Part shown: positions 55,230-64,000 of the stretch, piece by piece
How the letters are laid out: each line of letters opens with the position of its first letter
How positions within the stretch are numbered: position 1 is the stretch's first letter
From: Fidelibacterota bacterium
GTDB lineage: Bacteria > Fidelibacterota > Marinisomatia > Marinisomatales > UBA1611
DNA length: 64,000 bases
Direction: 5' to 3'
Assembly: GCA_002708715.1 (NCBI GenBank)
Contig: PAPB01000038.1
Coordinates: 1 to 64,000 of the forward strand
Made by a program: the position numbers and the translations under genes
Notes under the pieces: generated by a model
Told to the model about the DNA's origin: nothing
Databases searched by the model: none
The model's input: only the letters and a program-made list of their open reading frames with translations

Positions 55230-56713
55230 AAATATTTTTTCCATGGTTCACTAGATTCTGGCCAACGTGCAGTCACTTTTTTCAAATTAGTCCAAAATCT
55301 TACACCACTCTCTCCAGTTATATCACCATGACCATACTTTGATTCGTTCCAACCACCAAAACTATATGGTTCCCGAGGAACTGGGACACCTATGTTAATC
55401 CCAACCATTCCCGCAGATGATAAATCAGATATGGATTTTGCAACCTCACCAGAAGTAGTAAATACCGCTGCTGCATTTCCATAAGGATTTTTATTCTCAA
55501 TTTTCATAGCATTGTCTAATGTATCTGTTCGAATAATAGATAATACAGGTCCAAATATCTCTTCCTTTGCACATGGCCAATCCGGATCTACATTATCTAA
55601 TATTGTAGTACCCAACCAATACCCATCTTCATAACCATTTGGTGGTTTTACATTTCGACCATCAATTAGTATTTTTGCACCCATTTTTTCTGCTTCATCA
55701 ATATATCCTATGATTCGGTCAAGTGCCACCTTACTAATTATAGTTCCCATATCTTTACCTAAAACAAAAGTTTTAGCTTCATCAATTAATTGATCAATAA
55801 TCGGATCAATATCTGCCACACCTACGGCAACACTTGCCGCCATACACCTCTGTCCAGCACTGCCCATTGAGCTTGCTAAAAGACCTTTGGCTGTTGAATT
55901 TAAATCAGCATCTGGAACTACAATCATATGATTTTTTGCTCCTCCTAAACAAAGAGCACGTTTTCCCAATGATGTTGATCTAGTATAAACAATTTTTGCA
56001 ATTTTTGAAGAGCCCACAAATGCAACTGCTTTTATTTCAGGATGATCACAAATTCCTTCTACAATTTCACGAGAACCATTCACAATCTGAAATACGCCAT
56101 CTGGCAACCCTGCGCTTTTAAGATATTCTGCCATCTTTAAAGCTGCAAGAGGAGTCTGCTCTGATGGTTTTAAAATAAAACAATTTCCACTTGTAATCGC
56201 CAAAGGAATCATCCATAAAGGAACCATAGCAGGAAAATTAAATGGAGTAATCCCAGCAACAATCCCAAGTGGCTCATGTGTCATAGTACATGTAATTCCA
56301 TCTGCCACATGAGATGAATCACCTCCCAAAATAGCAGGAAGGGATGTTGCAAATTCTACTACCTCTTTACCACGCATGATACTTCCTTTAGCATCTGCGA
56401 TAGTTTTTCCATTATCCAAGGCTATTAACTGAGCAAGCTCATCTATATTTTTTTCTAAAATAAATTTAAACTGAAACATTACCTCAGAACGATCACGGAT
56501 ATTCATTTTTGACCATTTTGGAAATATTTTTTTTGCCTGATCAACTGCTAGATTTAAATCATCAATGTTTGAATCAGGAACTGTACAAATCTCTTTCCCA
56601 AAGTATGGGGATATAACTGATAGGTATTTAGTAGAACTAGACTCCTGATACCTATTAGCAATCCAATTTTTTTGTACTCCAAAATTCTGATATTTTATCA
56701 TATCTTTATTCAT
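55226..56713 (-). CDS. mmsA: Methylmalonate/malonate-semialdehyde dehydrogenase (CoA-acylating)
   Basis: The 495-aa ALDH-superfamily enzyme has MmsA/IolA signs: GITPFNFPAMVPLWMIP, LGGAKNHMIVVPDAD, the catalytic Cys in GSAGQRCMA and VPREPYSFGGWN. It converts malonate or methylmalonate semialdehyde to acetyl- or propionyl-CoA. It is the last gene of the operon, six bases after gabT. With the beta-alanine aminotransferase upstream it suits malonate semialdehyde oxidation. Valine or inositol use is the usual alternative. Confidence 0.93.
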   Translation of the reverse strand: MNKDMIKYQNFGVQKNWIANRYQESSSTKYLSVISPYFGKEICTVPDSNIDDLNLAVDQAKKIFPKWSKMNIRDRSEVMFQFKFILEKNIDELAQLIALDNGKTIADAKGSIMRGKEVVEFATSLPAILGGDSSHVADGITCTMTHEPLGIVAGITPFNFPAMVPLWMIPLAITSGNCFILKPSEQTPLAALKMAEYLKSAGLPDGVFQIVNGSREIVEGICDHPEIKAVAFVGSSKIAKIVYTRSTSLGKRALCLGGAKNHMIVVPDADLNSTAKGLLASSMGSAGQRCMAASVAVGVADIDPIIDQLIDEAKTFVLGKDMGTIISKVALDRIIGYIDEAEKMGAKILIDGRNVKPPNGYEDGYWLGTTILDNVDPDWPCAKEEIFGPVLSIIRTDTLDNAMKIENKNPYGNAAAVFTTSGEVAKSISDLSSAGMVGINIGVPVPREPYSFGGWNESKYGHGDITGESGVRFWTNLKKVTARWPESSEPWKKYF

Positions 56714-56719
56714 TCCTTT

Positions 56720-57985
56720 TTAAGCATTTATCAAAGCATCAGAAAGAATTTTGACACTCTGATTTAATTCATCTTTTCCAATATTTAGAGGCATTAAAGT
56801 ACGGATAATATTCCCATAGGTTCCGGCAGTGATCATAATAAGCCCTTTCTCTAATGCATATCGATGGATACGTGAGGTACGTTCTTTATCAGCCTCTCCA
56901 TTATTTGGATTAATAATAACTATCCCCTGCATCGCACCCAAACCACGAACACCACCAATCCATGGGCATTGATCTTTAATACTATTAATATTTTTACATA
57001 TAATACTTCCAATAAATAATGATCGCTCGGGTAAATTTTCCTCTTCCATCACATCAAGTACTGCCAGTGCAGCTGCACAGGCAACAGGATTACCACCATA
57101 AGTACCTCCGATTCCTCCAACATGAGCAGCGTCCATTATAACACTCTTGCCAATAACAGCACTCAGAGGCAATCCACCTGCAATAGACTTCGCCAAAGTA
57201 AAAATATCTGCTTCAACCCCAAACTGCTCCATAGCAAATAAAGTGCCCGTCCTTCCAAAACCTGTCTGCACTTCATCAGCCACCATTAAAATCGAATATT
57301 TATCACAAAATTTTCTTATAGAAACCATAGCCTCTTTAGAAACAGGTATAAATCCGCCTTCACCTGCTACTGGTTCAATCACTAAACAAGCTATAGTGTT
57401 AGGATCAAATTTTAAATTTGATAAATCTAATTTTTTTTCAGGAAAATCTAATCGATAAATATTTTTTACAAAAGGACCAAACCCTTTTTTATAAGGATCT
57501 TCCTTGTATGTCATTGACATAGTCATCTGCGTTCTTCCATGAAAACCATGTGAAAAAACGAGAACACCATTCCTTCTTGTATAAGATTTAGATATTTTAA
57601 CGGCATTTTCTACAGCTTCTGCACCAGAATTAAAAAAAGCAGCTTTACAAGAATCAGTAATGGGGACTAAGTCCGATAATCGTTTTGCAAGTTTAATATA
57701 TAGCTCATACGGAGCAACTGTAAAACAAGGATGAATAAATTGTGTGATTTGTTTTTTTATAGCTCCAAGAATTTGAGGATGAGAGTGACCTACATTCATT
57801 GTACCTATTCCACCTGCAAAGTCAATAAACACATTCCCATCTACATCTATTAAATTTGAACCCTCTGCTTTATCTATATAGACACCGCACACTGATCCAT
57901 GTCCATTTGCAACACTTTTGGAGCGACGACTTGTAAGTTCTAAGGACTTTGGTCCTGGGATATCAGTTTTTATCTGGGCTTTCAC
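56720..57985 (-). CDS. gabT: 4-Aminobutyrate aminotransferase (GabT-type, class III)
   Basis: The 421-aa PLP enzyme starts IKTDIPGPKSLELTSRR, typical of GabT. It has FAGGIGTMNVGHSHPQ, FFNSGAEAVENAVKIS, VADEVQTGFGRTG and the PLP lysine in FTLAKSIAGGLPLSAV. GabT transfers the amino group of GABA to 2-oxoglutarate, giving succinate semialdehyde. It is two bases from the ALDH upstream in the operon, so that ALDH likely oxidises its product or supplies its substrate. Confidence 0.92.
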   Translation of the reverse strand: MKAQIKTDIPGPKSLELTSRRSKSVANGHGSVCGVYIDKAEGSNLIDVDGNVFIDFAGGIGTMNVGHSHPQILGAIKKQITQFIHPCFTVAPYELYIKLAKRLSDLVPITDSCKAAFFNSGAEAVENAVKISKSYTRRNGVLVFSHGFHGRTQMTMSMTYKEDPYKKGFGPFVKNIYRLDFPEKKLDLSNLKFDPNTIACLVIEPVAGEGGFIPVSKEAMVSIRKFCDKYSILMVADEVQTGFGRTGTLFAMEQFGVEADIFTLAKSIAGGLPLSAVIGKSVIMDAAHVGGIGGTYGGNPVACAAALAVLDVMEEENLPERSLFIGSIICKNINSIKDQCPWIGGVRGLGAMQGIVIINPNNGEADKERTSRIHRYALEKGLIMITAGTYGNIIRTLMPLNIGKDELNQSVKILSDALINA

Positions 57986-57987
57986 CT

Positions 57988-59469
57988 TTACGTTTTTCTA
58001 CCTTCATCTAAGTCATAGGGGAACCAGTAGTCTTTTTTTCTAATTTGATAATCAATTAAAATATGCTTTGGCTCTCTAAACTCATCTAAACCTTCTATAC
58101 CTAGTTCTCTCCCACCTCCCGACATTTTCATCCCTCCAAAAGGTGCGGCCTCATTATCAGTTAATGGATCATTTATCCAAAATGATCCAGCCTTAATATC
58201 ATCAGCAGCTGTTAGCGCTTTTTCCATATCATTTGTATAAATATTACATCCAAGTCCATAAACAGAATTATTTGCCAGTTCAATAGCTTCTTCTAATGTT
58301 TTGATTTTTTGGATTGGTATTATTGGTCCAAATGTCTCAACGTTCATCATTTCCATTTGACTATCAATATTATCAAATACGGTTGGCTGAAAAAAATATC
58401 CTTTATCAAATTGATCTGGACGATCTCCGCCACATAATAGTCTTGCACCTTCTATCTTAGCATTTTTCACTTTAGCAATAGATTTTTGCAACTGCAATTG
58501 GGATACCATCGGTCCCATATCTGTTTTCCCATTCATCGGATCTCCAAGACGTACTTTTTTAGCTTCTTCCACAACAGCATCAATAAAATCATCTGCAATT
58601 GTTTCCATAACATAAACTCTCTCTAAAGAAGTACATACTTGACCAGCATTAAGAAGTCCTCCCCAAGTTGTTCCTTTGGCTGCAATTTGGATATCTACAT
58701 CATCACATATAATAATAGGATCATTACCACCCAATTCTAAGCTTGTCTTCTTCAATTGAGTTGCTGCCATTGAAGCTATTTTTTTTCCTGTCTCCACAGA
58801 ACCAGTAAAAGCAATAACTCTTGTATCTGGATGTTCTACGAGTGCAGCACCAACTTCACCTGATCCTGCAATCATATTTATAATTCCGTTTGGTAAGTGG
58901 TCACAACATTTTTCCAGCCAAATCATAATCGATAAAGGAGTAATCTCAGAAGGTTTCACTACAACTGTATTCCCAGCAGCCAGAGCTGGTGCTACTTTCC
59001 ACGCCATTAATAGTAGAGGGTAATTCCAAGGGACGATACATCCTACCACACCATAAGATTCCTTCACTACCATACTCATAGACCTAGGTGTAACAGGAGC
59101 AACAACGCGACCACGTTGGTCCCTGCCAATCTCTGAATAATACTCAAAAATAGAAGCAATCCATTCAATCTCATCTAAGCATTCAATAAGAGGTTTTCCA
59201 CTCTCAGCAGTAATAGTTTCTGCAATTTCACGGTCATGATTTCGACTCTTTACTGCTACCTCTCTCAAAAGATCTCGCATTTCTAATGAACCCAATATCT
59301 TCCAATTTTTCCAAGCATTTTTTGCCGCTTTTACCGCTCTATCAACATCACGGATCGAACTCTTTGGTACTTGGGCAATAGTTTCTTCTGTAAATGGGTT
59401 TTCCACTGAAAATATTTCACCATTTCGAGCATCTACCCATTCATTATTAATATAGTTTTTAGTTATCAT
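57988..59469 (-). CDS. NAD(P)-dependent aldehyde dehydrogenase (second copy)
   Basis: The 493-aa ALDH has GVVGCIVPWNYPLLLMAWK, FTGSVETGKKIASM, the Glu general base in LELGGNDPI and the catalytic Cys in NAGQVCTSLERVY. The overall style is that of betaine/aminobutyraldehyde dehydrogenases rather than SSADH. It is a clear paralogue of the other ALDH in the operon. Substrate is inferred to be an omega-amino aldehyde or the semialdehyde made by GabT or the beta-alanine aminotransferase. Confidence 0.92.
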   Translation of the reverse strand: MITKNYINNEWVDARNGEIFSVENPFTEETIAQVPKSSIRDVDRAVKAAKNAWKNWKILGSLEMRDLLREVAVKSRNHDREIAETITAESGKPLIECLDEIEWIASIFEYYSEIGRDQRGRVVAPVTPRSMSMVVKESYGVVGCIVPWNYPLLLMAWKVAPALAAGNTVVVKPSEITPLSIMIWLEKCCDHLPNGIINMIAGSGEVGAALVEHPDTRVIAFTGSVETGKKIASMAATQLKKTSLELGGNDPIIICDDVDIQIAAKGTTWGGLLNAGQVCTSLERVYVMETIADDFIDAVVEEAKKVRLGDPMNGKTDMGPMVSQLQLQKSIAKVKNAKIEGARLLCGGDRPDQFDKGYFFQPTVFDNIDSQMEMMNVETFGPIIPIQKIKTLEEAIELANNSVYGLGCNIYTNDMEKALTAADDIKAGSFWINDPLTDNEAAPFGGMKMSGGGRELGIEGLDEFREPKHILIDYQIRKKDYWFPYDLDEGRKT

Positions 59470-59499
59470 TTTATTTTTCTATTTTTAAAAAATTTAATG

Positions 59500-60813
59500 T
59501 TAATTCTTTGGAATAATCTTTTTTAAACAATCAACAATCTGATCAATATGTTCCTTTTGTGCAATAAGTGGTGGTGACAAAGCAATTATATCTCCAGTAA
59601 AACGTAACAATATATTTTCATCATGAAATCCAGTTTCAAACACATCATAACCTCTTGCACCAATTTGATTGTCCCTTGATGACATTTCAACACCGCCAAC
59701 AAATCCAAGATTTCTAATATCAATCACATGTTCCGTCCCTTTTAGTGAATGCAGTGCACTTTCCCAGTAAGGAGCTAAGTCCTGCGCTCTTTGGAATAAA
59801 TTTTCCTCTGAATATACATCAAGAGTTGCAATCAAAGCTGAAGCCGCTAGAGGATGTGCCGAATATGTATAGCCGTGAAATAAGTCAATTATTTTTGGAT
59901 CACCATTCTGATACATATCATAAATGTCTTTTTTAACAATAACCGCACCCATGGGTACTGTTCCACTAGTCAAGCCTTTAGCACAAGTAATGATATCTGG
60001 TATAACATTAAAATACTGCGATGCAAAAGGAGTCCCCAATCTACCAAAACCAGTAATGACTTCATCAAATATAAGTAAAATATCATACTCCGTACATATT
60101 TCTCGAATCCGTTCCAAATAACCTGTTGGGGGTATTAAAACACCAGTTGATCCAGCCAAAGGCTCTGTAATAAATGCAGCGATTCTATCAGCTCCATATT
60201 TTTCAATAATTCGTAATAAATCATCCGCTAATTCACCACCCCATTCAGGTTTACCTCTGCTAAATGCATTTTTTTCAAGATTATGTGTTGTCACTATATG
60301 ATCCACATCATTTAGTAAAGAAAAATGTTTTTTATTCAAAGGAAGTCCTCCAACAGATATTCCACCAAATCCAACACCGTGATATGCTCTCTCACGTCCA
60401 ACTAAAAATGTTTTATCTTTTTTATCTCTAAGTTGCTGATATCCTAAAGCAATTTTTAATGCAGTGTCAACAGACTCAGAACCCGAGTTAGTAAAGAATA
60501 CATACTGAAAATCATTTGAAGGAGAAAATTCTAACAACTTTTCTGCAGCTTTAAATCCTAAAGGATGTCCCATTTGAAAAGATGGTGCATAATCTAATTT
60601 CCCAGCCTGCTTTTGAATAGCTTGAACAATTTTTGGATGATTGTGGCCAGCATTGCAACACCATAAACCTGATGTCGCATCTAATACCGATGTACCATCC
60701 ATCTTTTTATAGTATATACCTTTCGCTTCATTCATTAATCTAGGTTTTGCCTTAAAAGCTCGATTAGCTGAAAATGGCATCCATAGATTTTCTAAATTTT
60801 GATAATCTTTCAT
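59500..60813 (-). CDS. Beta-alanine/omega-amino acid-pyruvate aminotransferase (class III)
   Basis: The start is placed at ATG 60813 (MKDYQNLENLWMPFSANRAF) because the track start at 60861 lies inside the upstream ALDH. LWMPFSANRAFKAKPR, SGLWCCNAGHNHPKI, DYAPSFQMGHPLGF and FFTNSGSESVDTALK are features of the omega-amino acid:pyruvate branch, and TCAKGLTSGTVPMGAV holds the PLP lysine. With beta-alanine it would form malonate semialdehyde, the substrate of the downstream mmsA. Putrescine or taurine use cannot be excluded. Confidence 0.9.
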   Translation of the reverse strand: MKDYQNLENLWMPFSANRAFKAKPRLMNEAKGIYYKKMDGTSVLDATSGLWCCNAGHNHPKIVQAIQKQAGKLDYAPSFQMGHPLGFKAAEKLLEFSPSNDFQYVFFTNSGSESVDTALKIALGYQQLRDKKDKTFLVGRERAYHGVGFGGISVGGLPLNKKHFSLLNDVDHIVTTHNLEKNAFSRGKPEWGGELADDLLRIIEKYGADRIAAFITEPLAGSTGVLIPPTGYLERIREICTEYDILLIFDEVITGFGRLGTPFASQYFNVIPDIITCAKGLTSGTVPMGAVIVKKDIYDMYQNGDPKIIDLFHGYTYSAHPLAASALIATLDVYSEENLFQRAQDLAPYWESALHSLKGTEHVIDIRNLGFVGGVEMSSRDNQIGARGYDVFETGFHDENILLRFTGDIIALSPPLIAQKEHIDQIVDCLKKIIPKN

Positions 60814-60823
60814 ATCGCCTACG

Positions 60824-62278
60824 TTAAAACCACCAACTTTTTTTAGAATGATCATAATCAATATAAATATGTTTTGCTTCTCTGAATTCTTCTAAAGCCT
60901 CAATCCCATGTTCACGACCAATACCAGACTGTTTCATTCCTCCAAATGGAGCCGCAATATTTTCCATGAGCGGATTATTAATACAAACTGTACCTGATTT
61001 TATTTTATCTGCAGCAGTTAAAGCACGTTCAATATCTTTAGTAAATATCGTACACCCTAAACCATATTTTGTAGAATTTGCCATATCAATTGCTTCATTT
61101 AATGAGCCTACTTTTTGAACTGGTATTACAGGGCTAAATGATTCCTCAGTAACAATCTCCATATCAGATGTGATTTTGTCAAAGACTGTAGGCGAAAAAA
61201 AATAACCTCTTTCAAATTCCTCAGGACGATTTCCACCTGTTAAAAGACGTGCACCTTGTTCTTTTGCAAGATTCACTTTTTTTATAGTATTATTTAACTG
61301 TACCTCTGATGCCATTGGTCCAACATCTGTATTCTTATCCATTGGATCACCTAGTTTCACCTTTTTGGCTTCTTCAACTAGAGCTTCTGTAAAATTATCT
61401 GCGATACTATCATATACATAAACACGTTCTATAGATGTACAAACTTGCCCTGAATTCACAAAGCCACCCCAAGAGGCACCTTTTGCCGCTACACTTATAT
61501 CAGCATCATCACAAATAATTACAGGATCTTTTCCACCTAGCTCAAGAGAGACTTTTTTTAAATTATCTGCCGCTAGCCTTGCTATTCGCTTCCCAGTTTT
61601 AACAGATCCAGTAAAAGTAATAATAGGAACTGAAGGGTGTTTTACTATTTCCTCGCCCGCTTCAGAACCATACCCTGTAACAACGTTTAATACCCCAGGA
61701 GGCATTATGTCACTTACGACATCTGCCCAATGCAATAAAGATAAAGAAGTGACCTCGCTAGGTTTCATAATAATTGTATTGCCTGCAGCCAGAGCTGGAG
61801 CCAACTTCCAACCCATTAGGGACAATGGGTAATTCCATGGAATAATACATCCTACTACTCCATAAGGTTCATACCGAACCAAAGACATAGATTTTTTTTC
61901 AACAGGAGAAACAATTCTACCAACTTGGTCTCTTGCAAGTTCACTATAATACTGTAGATACTCAGAAAGATCTTCAATTTCTGTCATCGCATCTTTAATG
62001 GGTTTACCCATTTCTGATGAAATTGTTTTGGCTAATGAATCAGCATGATCTAAAGATCTTTGAGCGAGGTCTTGAAGAAAATCACGACGGTCCCCTGCAG
62101 TCATTGAGCCCCAATCTTTAAAAGCTTTTTGCGCTACTTCCACTGCTTTATTAACATCACTTTTACCAGATGCTGGGACTTTTGCTATAACTTTTTCTGT
62201 ATACGGATTAAAGACTTCAAAAGTTTTACCAGAATCAGCATCCGACCATTCATTATTAATAAAATTTTTATAATTCAT
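60824..62278 (-). CDS. NAD(P)-dependent aldehyde dehydrogenase (first copy)
   Basis: The 484-aa ALDH has GVVGCIIPWNYPLSLMGWK, FTGSVKTGKRIARL, the Glu in LELGGKDPV and the catalytic Cys in NSGQVCTSIERVY. It lies two bases after the 40-aa membrane protein. Similarity to the second ALDH runs along the entire length, indicating duplication with the adjacent aminotransferases. By neighbourhood it is an aminoaldehyde dehydrogenase candidate, for example for 3-aminopropanal or 4-aminobutanal. Confidence 0.92.
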   Translation of the reverse strand: MNYKNFINNEWSDADSGKTFEVFNPYTEKVIAKVPASGKSDVNKAVEVAQKAFKDWGSMTAGDRRDFLQDLAQRSLDHADSLAKTISSEMGKPIKDAMTEIEDLSEYLQYYSELARDQVGRIVSPVEKKSMSLVRYEPYGVVGCIIPWNYPLSLMGWKLAPALAAGNTIIMKPSEVTSLSLLHWADVVSDIMPPGVLNVVTGYGSEAGEEIVKHPSVPIITFTGSVKTGKRIARLAADNLKKVSLELGGKDPVIICDDADISVAAKGASWGGFVNSGQVCTSIERVYVYDSIADNFTEALVEEAKKVKLGDPMDKNTDVGPMASEVQLNNTIKKVNLAKEQGARLLTGGNRPEEFERGYFFSPTVFDKITSDMEIVTEESFSPVIPVQKVGSLNEAIDMANSTKYGLGCTIFTKDIERALTAADKIKSGTVCINNPLMENIAAPFGGMKQSGIGREHGIEALEEFREAKHIYIDYDHSKKSWWF

Positions 62279-62280
62279 TT

Positions 62281-62403
62281 TTAATCCTCTCTAAATTTTT
62301 TAAGTATAATCTTTATATCTCTCACAAATAATAAAAATACCATTATAGACCCTAACCCAAGAATAATTACTGTTAACCAAGTAAATATTTCCCAATAACT
62401 CAT
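62281..62403 (-). CDS. 40-aa single-helix membrane protein coupled to the SSS symporter
   Basis: This ORF is below the track cutoff. It starts at an ATG overlapping the symporter stop as ATGA and encodes 40 residues: an aromatic N-terminus (MSYWEIFTWL), one membrane helix (VIILGLGSIMVFLLFV) and a basic tail (RDIKIILKKFRED). It ends two bases before the ALDH. The tight coupling on both sides, in a packed operon, suggests a small transporter subunit, similar in principle to other SSS-family accessory proteins. I do not recognise the family. Confidence 0.75.
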   Translation of the reverse strand: MSYWEIFTWLTVIILGLGSIMVFLLFVRDIKIILKKFRED

Positions 62404-63860
62404 TTTTCTATCCTTCTCTCAATTAAAAGACCTATAATAAAACCTATTAAAGATATTGGAACGGTAATATACATTACAAACTCTTGTAAAAAATCAATTC
62501 CAAACCACTGAACAATATATGTTTCTTCTAAAGGATCAAATGTACCCTTTGCCATGATATATATATTGAGTATAATAGTAGAAAACAAACCAGATCCAGA
62601 ACTAATAAACCCTGCAAGTGGTTTTCTAAACTTTTTTATATATAAACCTAATAAAATTGGTACCAATGTACTTGATATCAAAATTGATGAAAGAAAAACC
62701 CAAAGACCCAGCATTTGCTTAAAAGCAGTAGCCATCCCGAAACCTAATATCCAGGATAGAAGTACACCATATCGTGTAATTTTTATTAATTCCTTGTCAG
62801 ACACGTCTGGCTTAAATGCTGGCTTATATATATCATAAGAGACATTGCCACCAGCAACTAAACAATAAGAATCTAATGTAGACATTTCGGTTGATAAAAC
62901 ACCTGCAATAAATAAACCAACAATTCCAGCAGGTAACGCTGCAATAACAACGGTTAAAAGCGCAGCATCAGGCGCAACATCTGTAGGTAACAAACCCTGT
63001 AAGACAGCTGTCTTTGCAGACATCGCTAAAATAGTAATAATCCAATCATATGATCCCCAAATAAAAATTCCGATGATTAACGCATTACGAACATTTTTAT
63101 ATGATTTAGCTGCAAATATCCTCTGGTAAAATGTAGGTTCAACTAAAATAGATAAACCAGTAGATGCATAAATAATAATTAAAAATATATTTAAATCTCC
63201 AAGAGTATCAAAATAACTCTCTGGCAACAATTCTATCATAGAATCAAAACCACCTATAAAATTCATGGCAAAAGGAAATGCTATAGCAATAACTAAACAC
63301 ATCATGACAAACTGTATAGAATCAGTAAGTGCAACTGCCCAAAATCCGCCAGTAAGTGTATATACCAACGCAATACCCCCAAGGATAAGCATTCCAAAGA
63401 TTGGTTCCCAACCTAATGCTACCTCTGCGAGCATTCCAAAACCATATAAAGATAAAGCAGGAAGAGAATAAATAAAGGAAGTTAATGCACCAACATATCT
63501 GGCTTTATTACCATAATATAAATAAAGAATATCAGGGAGACTTTTAAAGTCTTTTTCACGTAAACGCTTAGCAAGTAGTAGAGCTGCTATTAAGAAAAAC
63601 GCATAAGTTGGACGCGCATAACCAAACCAGGCTACTACACCATCAGTAAAAGCAAGTTGTGTATCACCAAATAAAACATCTATACCATAGTAAGTAGAAA
63701 TAAGAGTTGTAATAAGGATAGGAGTTGTTAAAGATCTTCCAGCTAAAAAAAAATCCTCAAAATCAGTATGCTTTTTTGCGAACCATACTCCAACGCCAAT
63801 CATTCCTGATAAGTATCCTATAACTATAATATAATCTATTATTGCAAGGGAATACATCAC
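62400..63860 (-). CDS. Sodium:solute symporter (SSS family)
   Basis: The 486-aa protein has about 13 membrane helices. Family features include FEDFFLAGRSL, a GGFWAVALTDSIQF segment in the middle, and GLFIAGVLSTEMSTLDSYCLVAGG, which carries the conserved sodium-site region. The start is either GTG at 63860 (adjacent to the upstream stop) or ATG at 63857. It heads the catabolic enzyme run, so uptake of its amine or amino acid substrate is the likely role. Substrate specificity cannot be read from sequence. Confidence 0.93.
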   Translation of the reverse strand: MMYSLAIIDYIIVIGYLSGMIGVGVWFAKKHTDFEDFFLAGRSLTTPILITTLISTYYGIDVLFGDTQLAFTDGVVAWFGYARPTYAFFLIAALLLAKRLREKDFKSLPDILYLYYGNKARYVGALTSFIYSLPALSLYGFGMLAEVALGWEPIFGMLILGGIALVYTLTGGFWAVALTDSIQFVMMCLVIAIAFPFAMNFIGGFDSMIELLPESYFDTLGDLNIFLIIIYASTGLSILVEPTFYQRIFAAKSYKNVRNALIIGIFIWGSYDWIITILAMSAKTAVLQGLLPTDVAPDAALLTVVIAALPAGIVGLFIAGVLSTEMSTLDSYCLVAGGNVSYDIYKPAFKPDVSDKELIKITRYGVLLSWILGFGMATAFKQMLGLWVFLSSILISSTLVPILLGLYIKKFRKPLAGFISSGSGLFSTIILNIYIMAKGTFDPLEETYIVQWFGIDFLQEFVMYITVPISLIGFIIGLLIERRIEK

Positions 63861-64000
63861 CTAAGATATCCAGTCCAAAAAGCGATAATATTTTGCTGCA
63901 AAAGGTAAGAACCAAGGATCTTTTCTGTAAAAGAACATCGTCTGGTGAGAAATTTCCTCAAAAGGACTACGTACTTTTTGCCCCGATAATAGTAATCCTA
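63861..64000 (-). CDS. C-terminal fragment of an unidentified protein (partial, runs off right edge)
   Basis: An open minus frame enters from the right edge and ends at TAG (63861), directly before the symporter start. The 45 visible residues include SGQKVRSPFEEISHQTMFFY and KDPWFLPFAAKYYRFLDWIS. The composition is that of a folded enzyme C-terminus. A flavin-dependent amine or amino acid oxidoreductase would suit the operon, but too little is visible to name a family. Confidence 0.65.
   Translation of the reverse strand, partial: GLLLSGQKVRSPFEEISHQTMFFYRKDPWFLPFAAKYYRFLDWIS

Noticed and set aside
1-64000. CRISPR arrays, insertion sequences, prophage or integrase genes
   Set aside because: No regularly spaced repeats, transposase or phage-like genes were seen; the only mobile-type element is the tRNA intron.

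Overview
The window is AT-rich and gene-dense and reads as chromosome from a free-living, Gram-negative bacterium of the FCB superphylum. Evidence for this is a type IX secretion C-terminal domain with a YPNPFN signature, an ECF sigma / FecR / STN-TonB receptor cassette, an LptD-like outer-membrane protein, many lipoproteins, and start codons that almost never carry a Shine-Dalgarno sequence. Marine Marinimicrobia (SAR406) is my best guess at phylum level. That is an inference from overall style, because no rRNA gene is present.

Region 1 (1-12.7 kb) encodes very large secreted proteins: two divergent CotH-kinase / lamin-tail (LTD) proteins and a CapA-like protein ending in a dockerin. The first runs off the left edge and is absent from the ORF track. 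Region 2 (12.7-27.5 kb) is housekeeping: HAD and Nudix hydrolases, PIN-PhoH ATPase, YidD-type protein, FKBP, LptD-like protein, HisRS, TopA, GlyRS and an HMG-CoA-lyase-like enzyme. Between yidD and FKBP lies a tRNA-Thr(CGU) gene split by a 247-nt group I intron, the most distinctive element here. Region 3 (27.5-43.5 kb) holds gamma-glutamyltransferase, an rlmN-PNP-amidohydrolase operon, MoxR-DUF58, a TPR lipoprotein, a PfkB kinase, a phosphoesterase, then iscS-mnmA and a run ending in rsfS-argS-marC. Region 4 (43.5-49.5 kb) has PEGA and SH3 envelope proteins, a sigma/FecR/TonB cassette, and the tmRNA gene convergent to it. Region 5 (49.5-55.2 kb) has a Popeye-like membrane cNMP-fold protein, an oxidoreductase, small membrane and MORN proteins, an aminotransferase, a Kv channel and a flavin split-barrel protein.

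Region 6 (55.2-64 kb) is one tightly packed minus-strand operon. In transcription order it contains the end of an unidentified gene, an SSS symporter with an overlapping 40-aa membrane protein (not in the ORF track), ALDH, beta-alanine-type aminotransferase, ALDH, GabT-type aminotransferase and methylmalonate/malonate-semialdehyde dehydrogenase. Together these could carry GABA and beta-alanine (the two halves of a polyamine such as spermidine) to succinate and acetyl-CoA.

The genome looks streamlined. Several convergent pairs share their stop codons in a TTAA or TTAG quartet, operon genes overlap by ATGA, and several genes appear to start with TTG. Domain positions are approximate and were read by eye. 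Coordinates taken from the ORF track are exact; those for RNA genes and added ORFs were counted by hand and could be off by a base.
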